A DNA stretch of 64,000 nt. It comes from a virus. The notes under the pieces were generated by a model, which was given only the letters and a program-made list of their open reading frames with translations, was not told the DNA's origin and did no database searches. A program made the translations under genes and the position numbers. The stretch covers positions 51,666 through 115,665 of the IMG/VR virus record IMGVR_UViG_3300044612_001159, one strand, 5' to 3'. Within the stretch, counting starts at the first letter, position 1. Every line of letters begins with the position of its first letter. Of the stretch, positions 5,793 through 12,721 are shown piece by piece.

Positions 5793-6202
5793 TATAACAT
5801 TTTACCATAATCTTCGGGAAGTAATTTTTTTAATTGTTTAAATTCTGAAGATATTTTCTTCAGAGCAAAATCATGGGGAGAAACCATCCCCTCAATAGCA
5901 GCCCCATACTTGTCATAATAGTCAATCTGTGGCTCAATCTCATCGATAAACTTTTGTAGTCCAGCCTGAACAGACTCTATATACTCATATGCTAAATCAC
6001 GAGAATCTGAAACAAATTTTAAAAAATCTTCATTTGCTTTTTCTTTATCTGTTTTGTTTTCTTTGTGCTGAATTTCTTGCTCTAACAAAGTCTTTAAAGT
6101 ATTTGCAAGAATAGAAATGTTAATTCTTTTTTGCACAATATATAAATAAATAAATAATAATGAAGTGATAGACAAAGCAACTATAGCAAACATTTCTATC
6201 AT
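5792..6202 (-). CDS. Membrane-anchored coiled-coil protein, unknown function
   Basis: The 136-residue product has an N-terminal transmembrane helix (about residues 5-24, IVALSITSLLFIYLYIV). A long charged, helical region follows, likely coiled coil and cytoplasmic. No family is recognised. It overlaps both neighbours (ATGA upstream, TAATG downstream). Confidence 0.75.
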   Translation of the reverse strand: MIEMFAIVALSITSLLFIYLYIVQKRINISILANTLKTLLEQEIQHKENKTDKEKANEDFLKFVSDSRDLAYEYIESVQAGLQKFIDEIEPQIDYYDKYGAAIEGMVSPHDFALKKISSEFKQLKKLLPEDYGKML

Positions 6203-6468
6203 AATTCTTTTCCTCCCTCTCTAACTAACTGAACAATTGCCCCATTCTGCTCAAGAGCCTTCTTTGTTTTAATCATATAGTTTGCAGCACGAATCTTGTC
6301 ATCATGACTTAAAAGCATAAAAGATTTTTCAGACGCACGAACAGTTAAAAATCCTTCTTGATGCTCAACTATCTGTAATGAAAAACCTTTAGGCGCTAAA
6401 TGATCTAGTGACCTAAACGCCCTTCTCATTGCATCTGTATATACTAGTCCATTGTTAGAGACTGCCAT
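6199..6468 (-). CDS. Hypothetical protein (89 aa)
   Basis: A small mixed alpha/beta protein with VRASEKSFMLLSHDDK and a helical C-terminus; no family is recognised. I prefer the ATG at 6468, preceded by GGGGTG, over a TTG at 6480. Either start overlaps the end of the WhiB gene. Confidence 0.7.
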   Translation of the reverse strand: MAVSNNGLVYTDAMRRAFRSLDHLAPKGFSLQIVEHQEGFLTVRASEKSFMLLSHDDKIRAANYMIKTKKALEQNGAIVQLVREGGKEL

Positions 6469-6725
6469 GTTACACCCCAATCAGCCTTTGTTTTATGATT
6501 AGAGAACTCTTTTGATATTTCGCCGTTTTCTAAGTATACCCCGCCCCAAACTCCCCACTCTTTGCCAGAAATGCCCACAGAAAAACACTCTTTTCTTACT
6601 GGACATTCAGAACATAACAGGTCTACAGCAGGCCTTAACAACTCATCTTCTTCGTATTTATCAAAAAAAACATTAGTATCATAATCTAGGCATGCAGCAT
6701 TATCTTTCCATTCATACCTATTCAT
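6444..6725 (-). CDS. WhiB-family iron-sulfur transcriptional regulator
   Basis: The 93-residue protein carries the complete WhiB signature: Cys12, Cys38, Cys41 and Cys47 (C-x25-C-x2-C-x5-C) to bind a [4Fe-4S] cluster, then the G58-V-W-G-G62 turn. WhiB proteins are restricted to actinobacteria and their phages and act by contacting the primary sigma factor. In phages they can change host transcription or superinfection immunity. The C-terminus lacks the basic DNA-binding tail of Wbl proteins and is mildly acidic, so it may act through sigma factor only. The cluster is redox- and NO-sensitive, which is notable beside a peroxide cassette. Confidence 0.95.
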   Translation of the reverse strand: MNRYEWKDNAACLDYDTNVFFDKYEEDELLRPAVDLLCSECPVRKECFSVGISGKEWGVWGGVYLENGEISKEFSNHKTKADWGVTWQSLTMD

Positions 6726-6727
6726 AG

Positions 6728-6940
6728 TTATGCTACATACTTGTCAGGTATTTCCCATCCGTTTCTAGAGACGACAAAAATCTTTTTTAGGTACCAAGCA
6801 CCGTTTTTAAGTGCTCCGTACTTTGATGTCATTGCCTTATCTGACCTTGACATTTCAACAACATTCCAACCGTCCCAAGACAAGTTTTTGTTCTTGGAAA
6901 CAATTGTCTCCATTTGTTCAAGAGAATCTATTGTTTTCAT
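6728..6940 (-). CDS. Hypothetical protein (70 aa)
   Basis: A small soluble protein with an aromatic-rich centre (LSWDGWNVVEM and NGAWYLKKIFVVSRNGWEIP), suggesting a beta-sheet. No family is recognised. AAGGAG precedes the ATG. It ends two bases before the whiB start. Confidence 0.7.
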   Translation of the reverse strand: MKTIDSLEQMETIVSKNKNLSWDGWNVVEMSRSDKAMTSKYGALKNGAWYLKKIFVVSRNGWEIPDKYVA

Positions 6941-6950
6941 TTTATACTCC

Positions 6951-7301
6951 TTAAAAGTTGTATACGTTTGTATTAATATTTTTTGACTTTGACAAACTAA
7001 CTAGATTCGACACTCTTTCTTTTGGATTTGCAACAAAAGCAAAGTGATCAAAACTATCAATATTTTCTTCAAGCCATTGAGGAGTAACCCTAAATAGTTT
7101 GATAGACTTTCCTCTAGACTTCATACCTCTTTCAGAAAGATTTACAAACTCCATCGCCATATCATTAACATTTCCTGGACCAACAGAGTACAAGTAAAAC
7201 TCTTTTTCATTATCTTTTAATTCAGACAAAGCAACAGCCATTGCTCTAAGGAAAATATTATAGTTGTTGAAATTAGGCGTTCCCTGAACCCCTACTATCA
7301 T
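6951..7301 (-). CDS. Rossmann-like phage protein (116 aa), possible SLOG relative
   Basis: The N-terminus MIVGVQGTPNF followed by YSVGPGNVNDMAMEFV resembles the start of a nucleotide-binding Rossmann fold as in the SLOG/DprA-like superfamily, where GxxG-type loops bind nucleotide ligands. It is too short for DprA. The remainder is hydrophilic. I chose the ATG at 7301, preceded by AAGGG. The first codons lie within the end of the upstream gene. Confidence 0.6.
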   Translation of the reverse strand: MIVGVQGTPNFNNYNIFLRAMAVALSELKDNEKEFYLYSVGPGNVNDMAMEFVNLSERGMKSRGKSIKLFRVTPQWLEENIDSFDHFAFVANPKERVSNLVSLSKSKNINTNVYNF

Positions 7302-7689
7302 CACTTGTCCCTTCTGTTAGTTTGTCTACTATGAACAACATCTTATCTAATTGTACCTTATCCATGTTGGTTGTGTCAACTTTTTCTGCAGAATCTTTGT
7401 CAATTTTTTCATTTACTAAAGGGGCTTTATAAAATGTATTATTTTTAATCCAATACGCTACATCATCTACAACTATTACCTTGGTTGTAGATTCATCTTG
7501 ATGCTTACTAGACTGGGTTTTTGGCTTAAGCCTTCTCTTATGCTTTTTAGACCCTGAATATCTGTGATGAAGTCTAGCCTGACTTACAATCTGCACACTT
7601 TTTTTATGCCTACGAGCCTTGAATAGATAAAAGAAAATAGAGAGCAGCATTACTGCCGTCAAAAGGATTGCTCCAAAAATATCGTTCAC
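7273..7689 (-). CDS. Membrane-anchored basic protein, unknown function
   Basis: The 138-residue product has one N-terminal transmembrane helix (about residues 4-23) followed by a very basic stretch (ARRHKK and KKHKRRLKPK). An acidic, helical C-terminus follows. The topology suggests a cytoplasmic face with the basic patch near the membrane. The start is GTG behind GGGGG. No family is recognised. Confidence 0.7.
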   Translation of the reverse strand: MNDIFGAILLTAVMLLSIFFYLFKARRHKKSVQIVSQARLHHRYSGSKKHKRRLKPKTQSSKHQDESTTKVIVVDDVAYWIKNNTFYKAPLVNEKIDKDSAEKVDTTNMDKVQLDKMLFIVDKLTEGTSDDSRGSGNA

Positions 7690-7712
7690 TGATGCCCCCT
7701 AAACTTATTTTA

Positions 7713-8045
7713 TCACTTTTTGTTAAAAAGAAGTTTGATCAACTGTTTTAGGGCTGACCTTTCATTTGCATCCAATTTTTTTACCTGCTCTGGATCAAGA
7801 GATTTTTTATTAAGACTAACAATGGGGTTGGCATCTGTCACATCCATATCAATAAAACCTTTTTCCCACAACCTCATTGACATTTCTGAAAAATATTTTC
7901 CCAATGCTACATCAAGTTTTGGATCTATGTCTTTCAACATTTCTGTTTTAACATACATGTTTTCCCCTGTTTCTGGATCCTTGCCAGCAAACCTTAGACC
8001 ACCAGTTAAAACTAACTTATTGAATATTTCATTCGATTCGTTCAT
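7713..8045 (-). CDS. Hypothetical protein (110 aa)
   Basis: A soluble, mostly helical protein with RFAGKDPETGENMYVKTEM near the N-terminus and a Lys-rich C-terminal helix. No family is recognised. The start overlaps the stop of the nuclease gene by four bases. Confidence 0.72.
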   Translation of the reverse strand: MNESNEIFNKLVLTGGLRFAGKDPETGENMYVKTEMLKDIDPKLDVALGKYFSEMSMRLWEKGFIDMDVTDANPIVSLNKKSLDPEQVKKLDANERSALKQLIKLLFNKK

Positions 8046-8449
8046 TTTCCAGATTTCTTTCTAGCCTTTGCCAAAGCATCAAAATCTTTTACCTTAGTAT
8101 CTCCAAGGTAGCCCCATGCATAACCATTATTAATCATGTGATCGTTTACAGAAACGGTGTCTTCGTCTACATAAAGCCAGCCAAGAATTCGACCATACTT
8201 TTCAGAAGAGTCCATCTTCTCTGTCTTAATTACTACAGACTTTGCATCCTTCAAAAACTTCTTTAGGTACTCTTTGGACTCTAGGCCCAAAGCCTTTTCC
8301 TTAAGGTCTTTTGTACGAGATTCTGGGGTATCAATGCCAGCCAGCCTTACACGAGATGCAAACAAAATATCAAACCCTAAATCAATTAGAACGTCAATGG
8401 TATCCCCATCTACTACGTTCTCTACTTTTCTTACATAGTATGTATACAT
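8042..8449 (-). CDS. Staphylococcal-nuclease-like (SNase/thermonuclease) protein
   Basis: The 135-residue protein has the SNase OB-fold blocks: VVDGDTIDV (calcium-binding Asp residues), VRLAGIDTPE, and SEKYGRILGWL. The catalytic set Arg35, Asp40, Glu43 and Arg87 is intact and agrees with staphylococcal nuclease even in numbering. It has no signal peptide, so it would act in the cytoplasm on DNA or RNA, perhaps on host nucleic acid. The ATG overlaps the preceding stop as TAATG. Confidence 0.93.
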   Translation of the reverse strand: MYTYYVRKVENVVDGDTIDVLIDLGFDILFASRVRLAGIDTPESRTKDLKEKALGLESKEYLKKFLKDAKSVVIKTEKMDSSEKYGRILGWLYVDEDTVSVNDHMINNGYAWGYLGDTKVKDFDALAKARKKSGK

Positions 8450-8700
8450 TAGTAATCTTGCCCCTTTGCTTTATTTTCAATCAGTTTATTTCTTTCATCA
8501 AGAATGGTAATTGCAAACTTCATCATTTTGTCGTAACCAACAGCATTGTCCATAACCTTGTTATAGTGATGACCACAAAACAACAAGTCTCCGTTTAAGC
8601 CAGTTACTCTCACTAGGGCCTCAGCACCACATCTATCACACCTGTCAATTGGGGATAGTTGCCACTCTGCCTTAGCCTCATCTTTAACCATTGTAAACAT
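8449..8700 (-). CDS. DUF7455-like zinc-binding protein (83 aa)
   Basis: The block RCDRCGAEALVRVTGLNGDLLFCGHHYNK is the signature I associate with a small actinobacterial and actinophage family (DUF7455), in which CxxC and CxHH bind zinc. The function is unknown. I chose the ATG at 8700, preceded by an AGG site; an extension to 8736 would overlap the upstream FmdB-like gene. Confidence 0.78.
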   Translation of the reverse strand: MFTMVKDEAKAEWQLSPIDRCDRCGAEALVRVTGLNGDLLFCGHHYNKVMDNAVGYDKMMKFAITILDERNKLIENKAKGQDY

Positions 8701-8701
8701 A

Positions 8702-8887
8702 TTATACCTTCCGATTGTCAGTAGAATAAAATCCACTACCGTTGAATACTGCTCCTACATTAGAGTATACACGAATTAGATCTGAATTGCAAGCATCACA
8801 TTTATACCCTGGATCGTTTTCGGACATAGACCTAATCTTTGTATATCTTATTGCACAAGACATACAGTCATATTCATATGATGGCAT
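8702..8887 (-). CDS. FmdB-type zinc-ribbon protein (61 aa)
   Basis: It starts MPSYEYDC and has two CxxC knuckles (Cys8/Cys11 and Cys30/Cys33), then SNVGAVFNGSGFYSTD. This is the full plan of the FmdB/CxxC_CxxC_SSSS zinc-ribbon family, widespread in actinobacteria and their phages. The regulatory role is not defined. The start overlaps the preceding stop as TAATG. Confidence 0.88.
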   Translation of the reverse strand: MPSYEYDCMSCAIRYTKIRSMSENDPGYKCDACNSDLIRVYSNVGAVFNGSGFYSTDNRKV

Positions 8888-8997
8888 TATTTCTTTTTCG
8901 TTTTAGCCTTTACTTGCCAAACAGGAAGTTTAAGTTCGTCGCCAGACCATTCATAACCTAATGCTTTTACTACGAACTTGATAATTTTAATACGCAT
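8887..8997 (-). CDS. Very small basic protein (36 aa)
   Basis: The ORF starts at ATG 8997 and stops with TAA at 8887-8889. The peptide is basic and ends KAKTKKK. No function is assignable. It forms TAATG overlaps with both neighbours, which is the main evidence for expression. Confidence 0.6.
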   Translation of the reverse strand: MRIKIIKFVVKALGYEWSGDELKLPVWQVKAKTKKK

Positions 8998-9215
8998 TAT
9001 TTAACCTTTCTGCCAAACTTGGCCCATACTCTTTCATGCAAATAAAAGAATGTCATTTCTAGTGCTAGATATGATAGCCCATAAAGACCAACATATTCCC
9101 ACTCTGCTTCTCCAGTATAATATTTAAGTACAAAATAAATTATTCCAGAAACAAAAGTAAAATGTACAAACGGCCAACTAATAGTCTTCAACAAAGACTT
9201 CTTTTTTGATTCCAT
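8997..9215 (-). CDS. DUF2061-like membrane protein (72 aa)
   Basis: KKSLLKTISWPFVHF and the closing FFYLHERVWAKFG match the conserved ends of DUF2061, a family of small proteins with two transmembrane helices (here about residues 14-31 and 39-57). The role is unknown. It sits directly downstream of the endolysin gene with a one-base overlap, so a lysis-associated role is possible. Confidence 0.82.
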   Translation of the reverse strand: MESKKKSLLKTISWPFVHFTFVSGIIYFVLKYYTGEAEWEYVGLYGLSYLALEMTFFYLHERVWAKFGRKVK

Positions 9216-9856
9216 TATAGCGCTACCTGTGCCTTTCCTCCACCGCCACCAGCAACCTTCTTCTTCTTTTTCTTTGCAGCAGGCTCTGCAGATGTTGCAG
9301 TATCAGATGAACCAACCTTACTCAATAGCGGAAGGCTTTCTTCTCCAGCGTATACTGGTCTTCCCCATCCAACAACAGCATTAACCAACTTCTTCTTGTT
9401 GTTCTTAACATATGCACGAGTTTTCTCTACACACATTCCACCATTGCGCTGGTCTCCCTTTGCAGTTCCAGAGGTATTGCCTTCGATGACTTGAATAGTT
9501 CCATCACCATTATTCTTAATACAAAGACCAACATGCGAAATACGATTTACGCCATCTTCTGGGAAATCAAAATAAATCCAATCACCTGGAGTTGGATCGT
9601 CGTTTCTGGCATCTGCCCAACGATCATTCTTCTTAAACCAATCAGACGCTGCAACAGTTGCTGCGGTCTTTGGATATTTCTTTGGATCTAGCCCTGCAGT
9701 AAATGCACACCAAGAAACAAATGATTGACACCATGGCAAAAAGTTTGCACCTGTCCACTTACCATACTTTGTCTCATTATCTTTTGGACCCTCAATAGTT
9801 CCGAGTTCCTTTTTTGCAACCTCAATGATTGCTTCTAAACTACCTTTAACTGCCAT
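9215..9856 (-). CDS. CHAP-domain endolysin
   Basis: The 213-residue protein has an N-terminal CHAP amidase/peptidase domain (about residues 6-165). The nucleophile is Cys43 in PWCQSFVSW, His108 lies in ISHVG, and the acidic/polar partners Glu125 and Asn127 lie in IEGNT. It would cut peptidoglycan. No signal peptide is present, so release should depend on a holin. The C-terminus is Lys-rich and ends GGGGGKAQVAL, much like the small membrane protein at 4.3-4.6 kb. AAGGAGG precedes the ATG. A tRNA-Asn lies just upstream. Confidence 0.92.
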   Translation of the reverse strand: MAVKGSLEAIIEVAKKELGTIEGPKDNETKYGKWTGANFLPWCQSFVSWCAFTAGLDPKKYPKTAATVAASDWFKKNDRWADARNDDPTPGDWIYFDFPEDGVNRISHVGLCIKNNGDGTIQVIEGNTSGTAKGDQRNGGMCVEKTRAYVKNNKKKLVNAVVGWGRPVYAGEESLPLLSKVGSSDTATSAEPAAKKKKKKVAGGGGGKAQVAL

Positions 9857-9898
9857 AATATTCCTCCTTGTTGATATGACAATATAATTATATCACGC

Positions 9899-9970
9899 TG
9901 CCCCACCTGGTCTCGATCCAGGGACATCCGAATTAACAGTTCGGCACTCTACCATCTGAGTTATAGGGCA
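9899..9970 (-). tRNA. tRNA-Asn (anticodon GTT)
   Basis: The minus-strand cloverleaf has an acceptor TGCCCTA/TGGGGCA (one G-U pair), a D arm ACTC/GAGT, an anticodon stem CCGAA/TTCGG with loop CTGTTAA (anticodon GTT), and a T arm CCTGG/CCAGG. The T loop reads ATCGAGA, so the usual first T is A. No CCA is encoded. It reads AAC and AAT, which are abundant codons here. Confidence 0.95.
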
Positions 9971-10006
9971 ATGTGGGCAGTTTTTAGTCATACCCAGGAC
10001 TATTAA

Positions 10007-10879
10007 TTAATTACGAATATATGATGTATTGCCAATTAAAATCTTTGACAAAGATGAAAAATACTCTGTAAAAGTTTTAAATGTATTACGGCTTACATAT
10101 GAGGCAGCAGACACTGCAGTTGCTACTGAACTTCCAGCAGTTGATGTTGGAGATCCATTATATTTAGTAATTTTAACCGAACCAGGAGCAACCATATCAA
10201 GACCAGGGCCTGTATTTGTTGCTGCCTCTAGTTGAGTTGCGCTACCAAGTGCACCAACACCTGTCACTCCACTAACGCATGACGGAAACCCAACAACGTC
10301 TCGTCGTCGGTCATTTCCTACCGCAACAAATACTGGAACATTGCTTGCGGTTAAAGATGACACAGCATTGATGGTAACTGTATCGTTTGTACATAGTGCA
10401 AGGTTTCCTGCACTTACTGAAGACTGGCTAACTGAAAGAGCATCAATACTGTACTTAGCAGCATTCTTTGATACCCAGTCAAATGCTAATGCCAAGGCTC
10501 TTGCATCTCCCCTTGAATTTCCAAGTGATGTAACATCATTAAATCTAATAAAAACAATCTTTAGATTTGGATTAACAGTTAGGGCAGACTTTACCATTGC
10601 ATCGCCGTGGTATGTAGCATTGTTGATTGATGCTGGCCATGGGGCAGACGCTGCACCCTTGCCCTCCATAAACAACTCTCCATTAGGGCAAGACATGTTT
10701 TGAGAAGCAATCTTTGACTTTACAGTTGTAAAGCAAACCTCATGAATAATTTGAGGGAAGTTATTAGAATTGATAGCAGTATCAATAATTGCCAAAACTC
10801 TTTCATCGTTTGCTTGTACTGGCTGTACTGTGCTAATTACGAATAGTGCTGATAGTATTGCTAGTAGTGCCTTTTTCAT
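10007..10879 (-). CDS. Secreted subtilisin-like serine protease (S8)
   Basis: The 290-residue precursor has a Sec signal peptide (MKKALLAILSALFVISTVQPVQA). The S8 triad is present: Asp33 in LAIIDTA, His91 in TYHGDAM, and Ser251 in TAGSSVATA; the oxyanion Asn is Asn189 in VAVGND. Some insertions and loops differ from classical subtilisins and no separate pro-domain is visible. It would act outside the membrane on host surface or envelope proteins, or on phage-coded secreted proteins. AAGGAG lies before the ATG. It lies next to the lysis genes. Confidence 0.9.
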   Translation of the reverse strand: MKKALLAILSALFVISTVQPVQANDERVLAIIDTAINSNNFPQIIHEVCFTTVKSKIASQNMSCPNGELFMEGKGAASAPWPASINNATYHGDAMVKSALTVNPNLKIVFIRFNDVTSLGNSRGDARALALAFDWVSKNAAKYSIDALSVSQSSVSAGNLALCTNDTVTINAVSSLTASNVPVFVAVGNDRRRDVVGFPSCVSGVTGVGALGSATQLEAATNTGPGLDMVAPGSVKITKYNGSPTSTAGSSVATAVSAASYVSRNTFKTFTEYFSSLSKILIGNTSYIRN

Positions 10880-10904
10880 TTTTCTCCTTGTTATTTTTAT
10901 TTGT

Positions 10905-11087
10905 TTATTCTTTTATTCTTACAACTAATTGGCATGGGTCGCCTCCTGCTTCCCACTCTTCTTGTTCTTCTTCACTCATGTAGGGATCTCCATCATGAGT
11001 GTTACAGAATGGCTCTGTTATCCATCCTCGCTCAATACCATTTGAAAGCCAGATACCGAACTCGTCTAGATCTTCATCTTCTATCAT
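10905..11087 (-). CDS. Small acidic protein (60 aa)
   Basis: A very acidic protein with WITEPFCNTHDGDPYMSEEE and GGDPCQLVVRI. This pattern recurs in small uncharacterised actinophage and actinobacterial proteins. There is no Shine-Dalgarno. The hexamer TATACT ends 6 bases before the ATG, suggesting a leaderless mRNA. Confidence 0.75.
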   Translation of the reverse strand: MIEDEDLDEFGIWLSNGIERGWITEPFCNTHDGDPYMSEEEQEEWEAGGDPCQLVVRIKE

Positions 11088-11093
11088 ATTATA

Positions 11094-11099
11094 AGTATA
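11094..11099 (-). promoter_or_regulatory. -10 element for a leaderless mRNA
   Basis: TATACT on the minus strand (11099-11094) is followed by six bases (TATAAT) and then the ATG of the 60-residue gene. No ribosome site is present. Confidence 0.55.
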
Positions 11100-11110
11100 C
11101 CCAACAATAC

Positions 11111-11611
11111 CTAGTTTGTCAATTCGCCAATATAATTTAAATTAATAATACATCTAATCTTAGAGTCTGTTTGTGATACTCCAGAATGCATTACATTTGA
11201 ATCAAACATAACAAGCCTATTTTCTACACTGTCTACTTTTGATCCGTCTTCAAAAATGGTATATCCATTATTACTATTTAAATAAAATATTGCTGTTGTA
11301 TTATTAAACTCAGTATCTGAATGCATGCCACCAACTACTGGGACGCTTGTCCTTGTGCCAAGATTCACCTTTACTCTATATATGTATGAAGGATTTATTT
11401 TTTTTATTAACGGATCTAATACATTATAAAAATCTGATTTAATTTCATTTTTTAGACATAGTGTATTAAAAAATTGAAACTTATCTAGTCCATACTCTTC
11501 GTCTGAAGACACCACAATTGGACTATAAAACCAAGGGAAATTACCACCTAGAACGGTATTCTGAATAGTTTTAAAATCATTTTCATTTAAAAAGTTATCT
11601 AAAATTTTAAT
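11111..11611 (-). CDS. 2-oxoglutarate/Fe(II) oxygenase-like protein, probable ATT start
   Basis: The C-terminal half shows the double-stranded beta-helix motif: HSDTEF (His-x-Asp), then FYLNSNNGYTIFEDG, then VMHSGV (distal His), then RCIINLNY (2-oxoglutarate-binding Arg). It would hydroxylate an unknown substrate. The start is unusual. No ATG or GTG is available, and a TTG at 11641 lies within the upstream gene with no ribosome site. An in-frame ATT at 11611 sits 4 bases after AGGAGA and gives the start IKILDNFL, typical of such enzymes. I list the ATT start; the TTG start would add 10 residues. Confidence 0.75.
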   Translation of the reverse strand: MKILDNFLNENDFKTIQNTVLGGNFPWFYSPIVVSSDEEYGLDKFQFFNTLCLKNEIKSDFYNVLDPLIKKINPSYIYRVKVNLGTRTSVPVVGGMHSDTEFNNTTAIFYLNSNNGYTIFEDGSKVDSVENRLVMFDSNVMHSGVSQTDSKIRCIINLNYIGELTN

Positions 11612-11627
11612 TTTTTCTCCTAAAACT

Positions 11628-12152
11628 TTAAGCAGTAACAACGTCTACTGGACCCATGCAAGATGGGCTAAACTTAATTGCTGCACTTACAGCCTGAAGC
11701 ACTCTGTTTCTTGCATTTTTTTGCTTATCTGTTGCATATAAAACACCATACGCATATTCCGCCCCAGATCCCATTGCGATATATGGGGTAGAGTATTTAG
11801 ATAAAGACATGTCTACAGCACTGTGTTCATAAATCTCTCCACGAACTGCAATAATTAAACCAAGGTCTCCATCTTTTGTGGTATCAACCCAAAACTCATT
11901 ATAGAACTCTCTCAGTTCTTTAATGAATTTAGTCTGCATAAATTTATCTGTATCCTTAATATTGGGTGCGGTTGGCTTAAAATTGTAACGAATTCTTTCT
12001 CCGTCTAATGCCCCAGCATATCCAATAAGGTATGGACCTATCTTCCAAACCTTGGGTGCTTCAAGAGCAAGGATCGTTCCATCATCAGATGCACCACGAT
12101 CTCCTGCCATGTAAACTTTACCTTCGTGTTTTAATACAGCAATACAGGTCAT
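11628..12152 (-). CDS. Proteasome beta/HslV-like Ntn-hydrolase
   Basis: The 174-residue protein begins MTCIAVLKHEGKVYMAGDRG. After removal of Met, Thr1 is the nucleophile. Asp17 (AGDRG) and Lys33 (EAPKVWK) complete the proteasome/HslV triad at canonical positions, and AMGSGAEYAYG matches the conserved Gly-Ser loop. There is no propeptide, as in HslV. Phage members of this group are known but their targets are not. No cognate ATPase was recognised in the window. It has its own promoter inside a terminator hairpin, with GGAGG 10 bases before the ATG. Confidence 0.9.
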   Translation of the reverse strand: MTCIAVLKHEGKVYMAGDRGASDDGTILALEAPKVWKIGPYLIGYAGALDGERIRYNFKPTAPNIKDTDKFMQTKFIKELREFYNEFWVDTTKDGDLGLIIAVRGEIYEHSAVDMSLSKYSTPYIAMGSGAEYAYGVLYATDKQKNARNRVLQAVSAAIKFSPSCMGPVDVVTA

Positions 12153-12155
12153 GCG

Positions 12156-12211
12156 AAAAGCCCCTCCAGATAGGTATAGTTAAGTATACCATTCCCTGAA
12201 GGGGCCGTCAA
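12156..12211 (-). promoter_or_regulatory. Composite terminator and promoter before the proteasome-like gene
   Basis: A hairpin pairs 12205-12196 with 12169-12160 (one mismatch), encloses a perfect inner stem GGTATA/TATACC (12190-12173) and ends in TTTT. It would terminate the unit that ends at 12228. The same bases hold TTGACG (12211-12206), 17 bases of spacer and TATACT (12188-12183). The 3' arm carries the GGAGG of the next gene. Confidence 0.7.
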
Positions 12212-12227
12212 GTAGGCTCAATAATGA

Positions 12228-12512
12228 CTAATTAGCCTTTTTATCTACCGTTTTAAACGCTTCATTTATTTCTGATATTGTGAGTTTTCCATCGTCCAAA
12301 AAAGCCCTTGCAAGCCTTTCAACAACAGAAGCAACACCAAGCAAACCAGCAAGCATTACTGCCTGAATTGTGTCAATTCCAACTACTGCCCCAGCACCAA
12401 GTACCGATAGACCAGACGCTGCAAATACTGCCACAATTCTCATCAACACATTTGTTAATGCTTTCTGTGGATGCTCTTTCTTAGGAGCCTCTACTATTTT
12501 TTTAGTTGCCAT
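12228..12512 (-). CDS. Holin-like membrane protein (94 aa)
   Basis: Two hydrophobic helices (about residues 24-44 and 48-66; IVAVFAASGLSVLGAGAVVGI and AVMLAGLLGVASVVERL) follow a basic N-terminus and precede a charged C-terminus. The size and topology are those of actinophage holins. It is adjacent to another small membrane protein. AAGGAGG precedes the ATG. The holin call rests on topology and context only. Confidence 0.72.
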   Translation of the reverse strand: MATKKIVEAPKKEHPQKALTNVLMRIVAVFAASGLSVLGAGAVVGIDTIQAVMLAGLLGVASVVERLARAFLDDGKLTISEINEAFKTVDKKAN

Positions 12513-12513
12513 G

Positions 12514-12720
12514 TTAGTCCTCCTTTCTAAGCGGTATTGATATTAACCAGACCACTGTTGTAATTAATACTGCAAGACCAACAATATCTCTTGCTGATCC
12601 TGTTAGGGTTAACCAAGCGATAAAGAATCCAAGGAGAGTAAATGCCTGAGCAATTATTTCTACACCAGCATCCTTAAGCCATGTAAAAAATCCCTTTACA
12701 ACCTTCTTAATTATTTTCAT
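12514..12720 (-). CDS. Small membrane protein, holin-like (68 aa)
   Basis: A basic amphipathic N-terminus (MKIIKKVVKGFFTWLK) is followed by two transmembrane helices (about 22-40 and 44-62). It may pair with the 94-residue protein as holin/antiholin. It starts one base after the stop of the secreted Pro-rich protein, and GAGGAGG precedes the ATG. Confidence 0.7.
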   Translation of the reverse strand: MKIIKKVVKGFFTWLKDAGVEIIAQAFTLLGFFIAWLTLTGSARDIVGLAVLITTVVWLISIPLRKED

Positions 12721-12721
12721 G

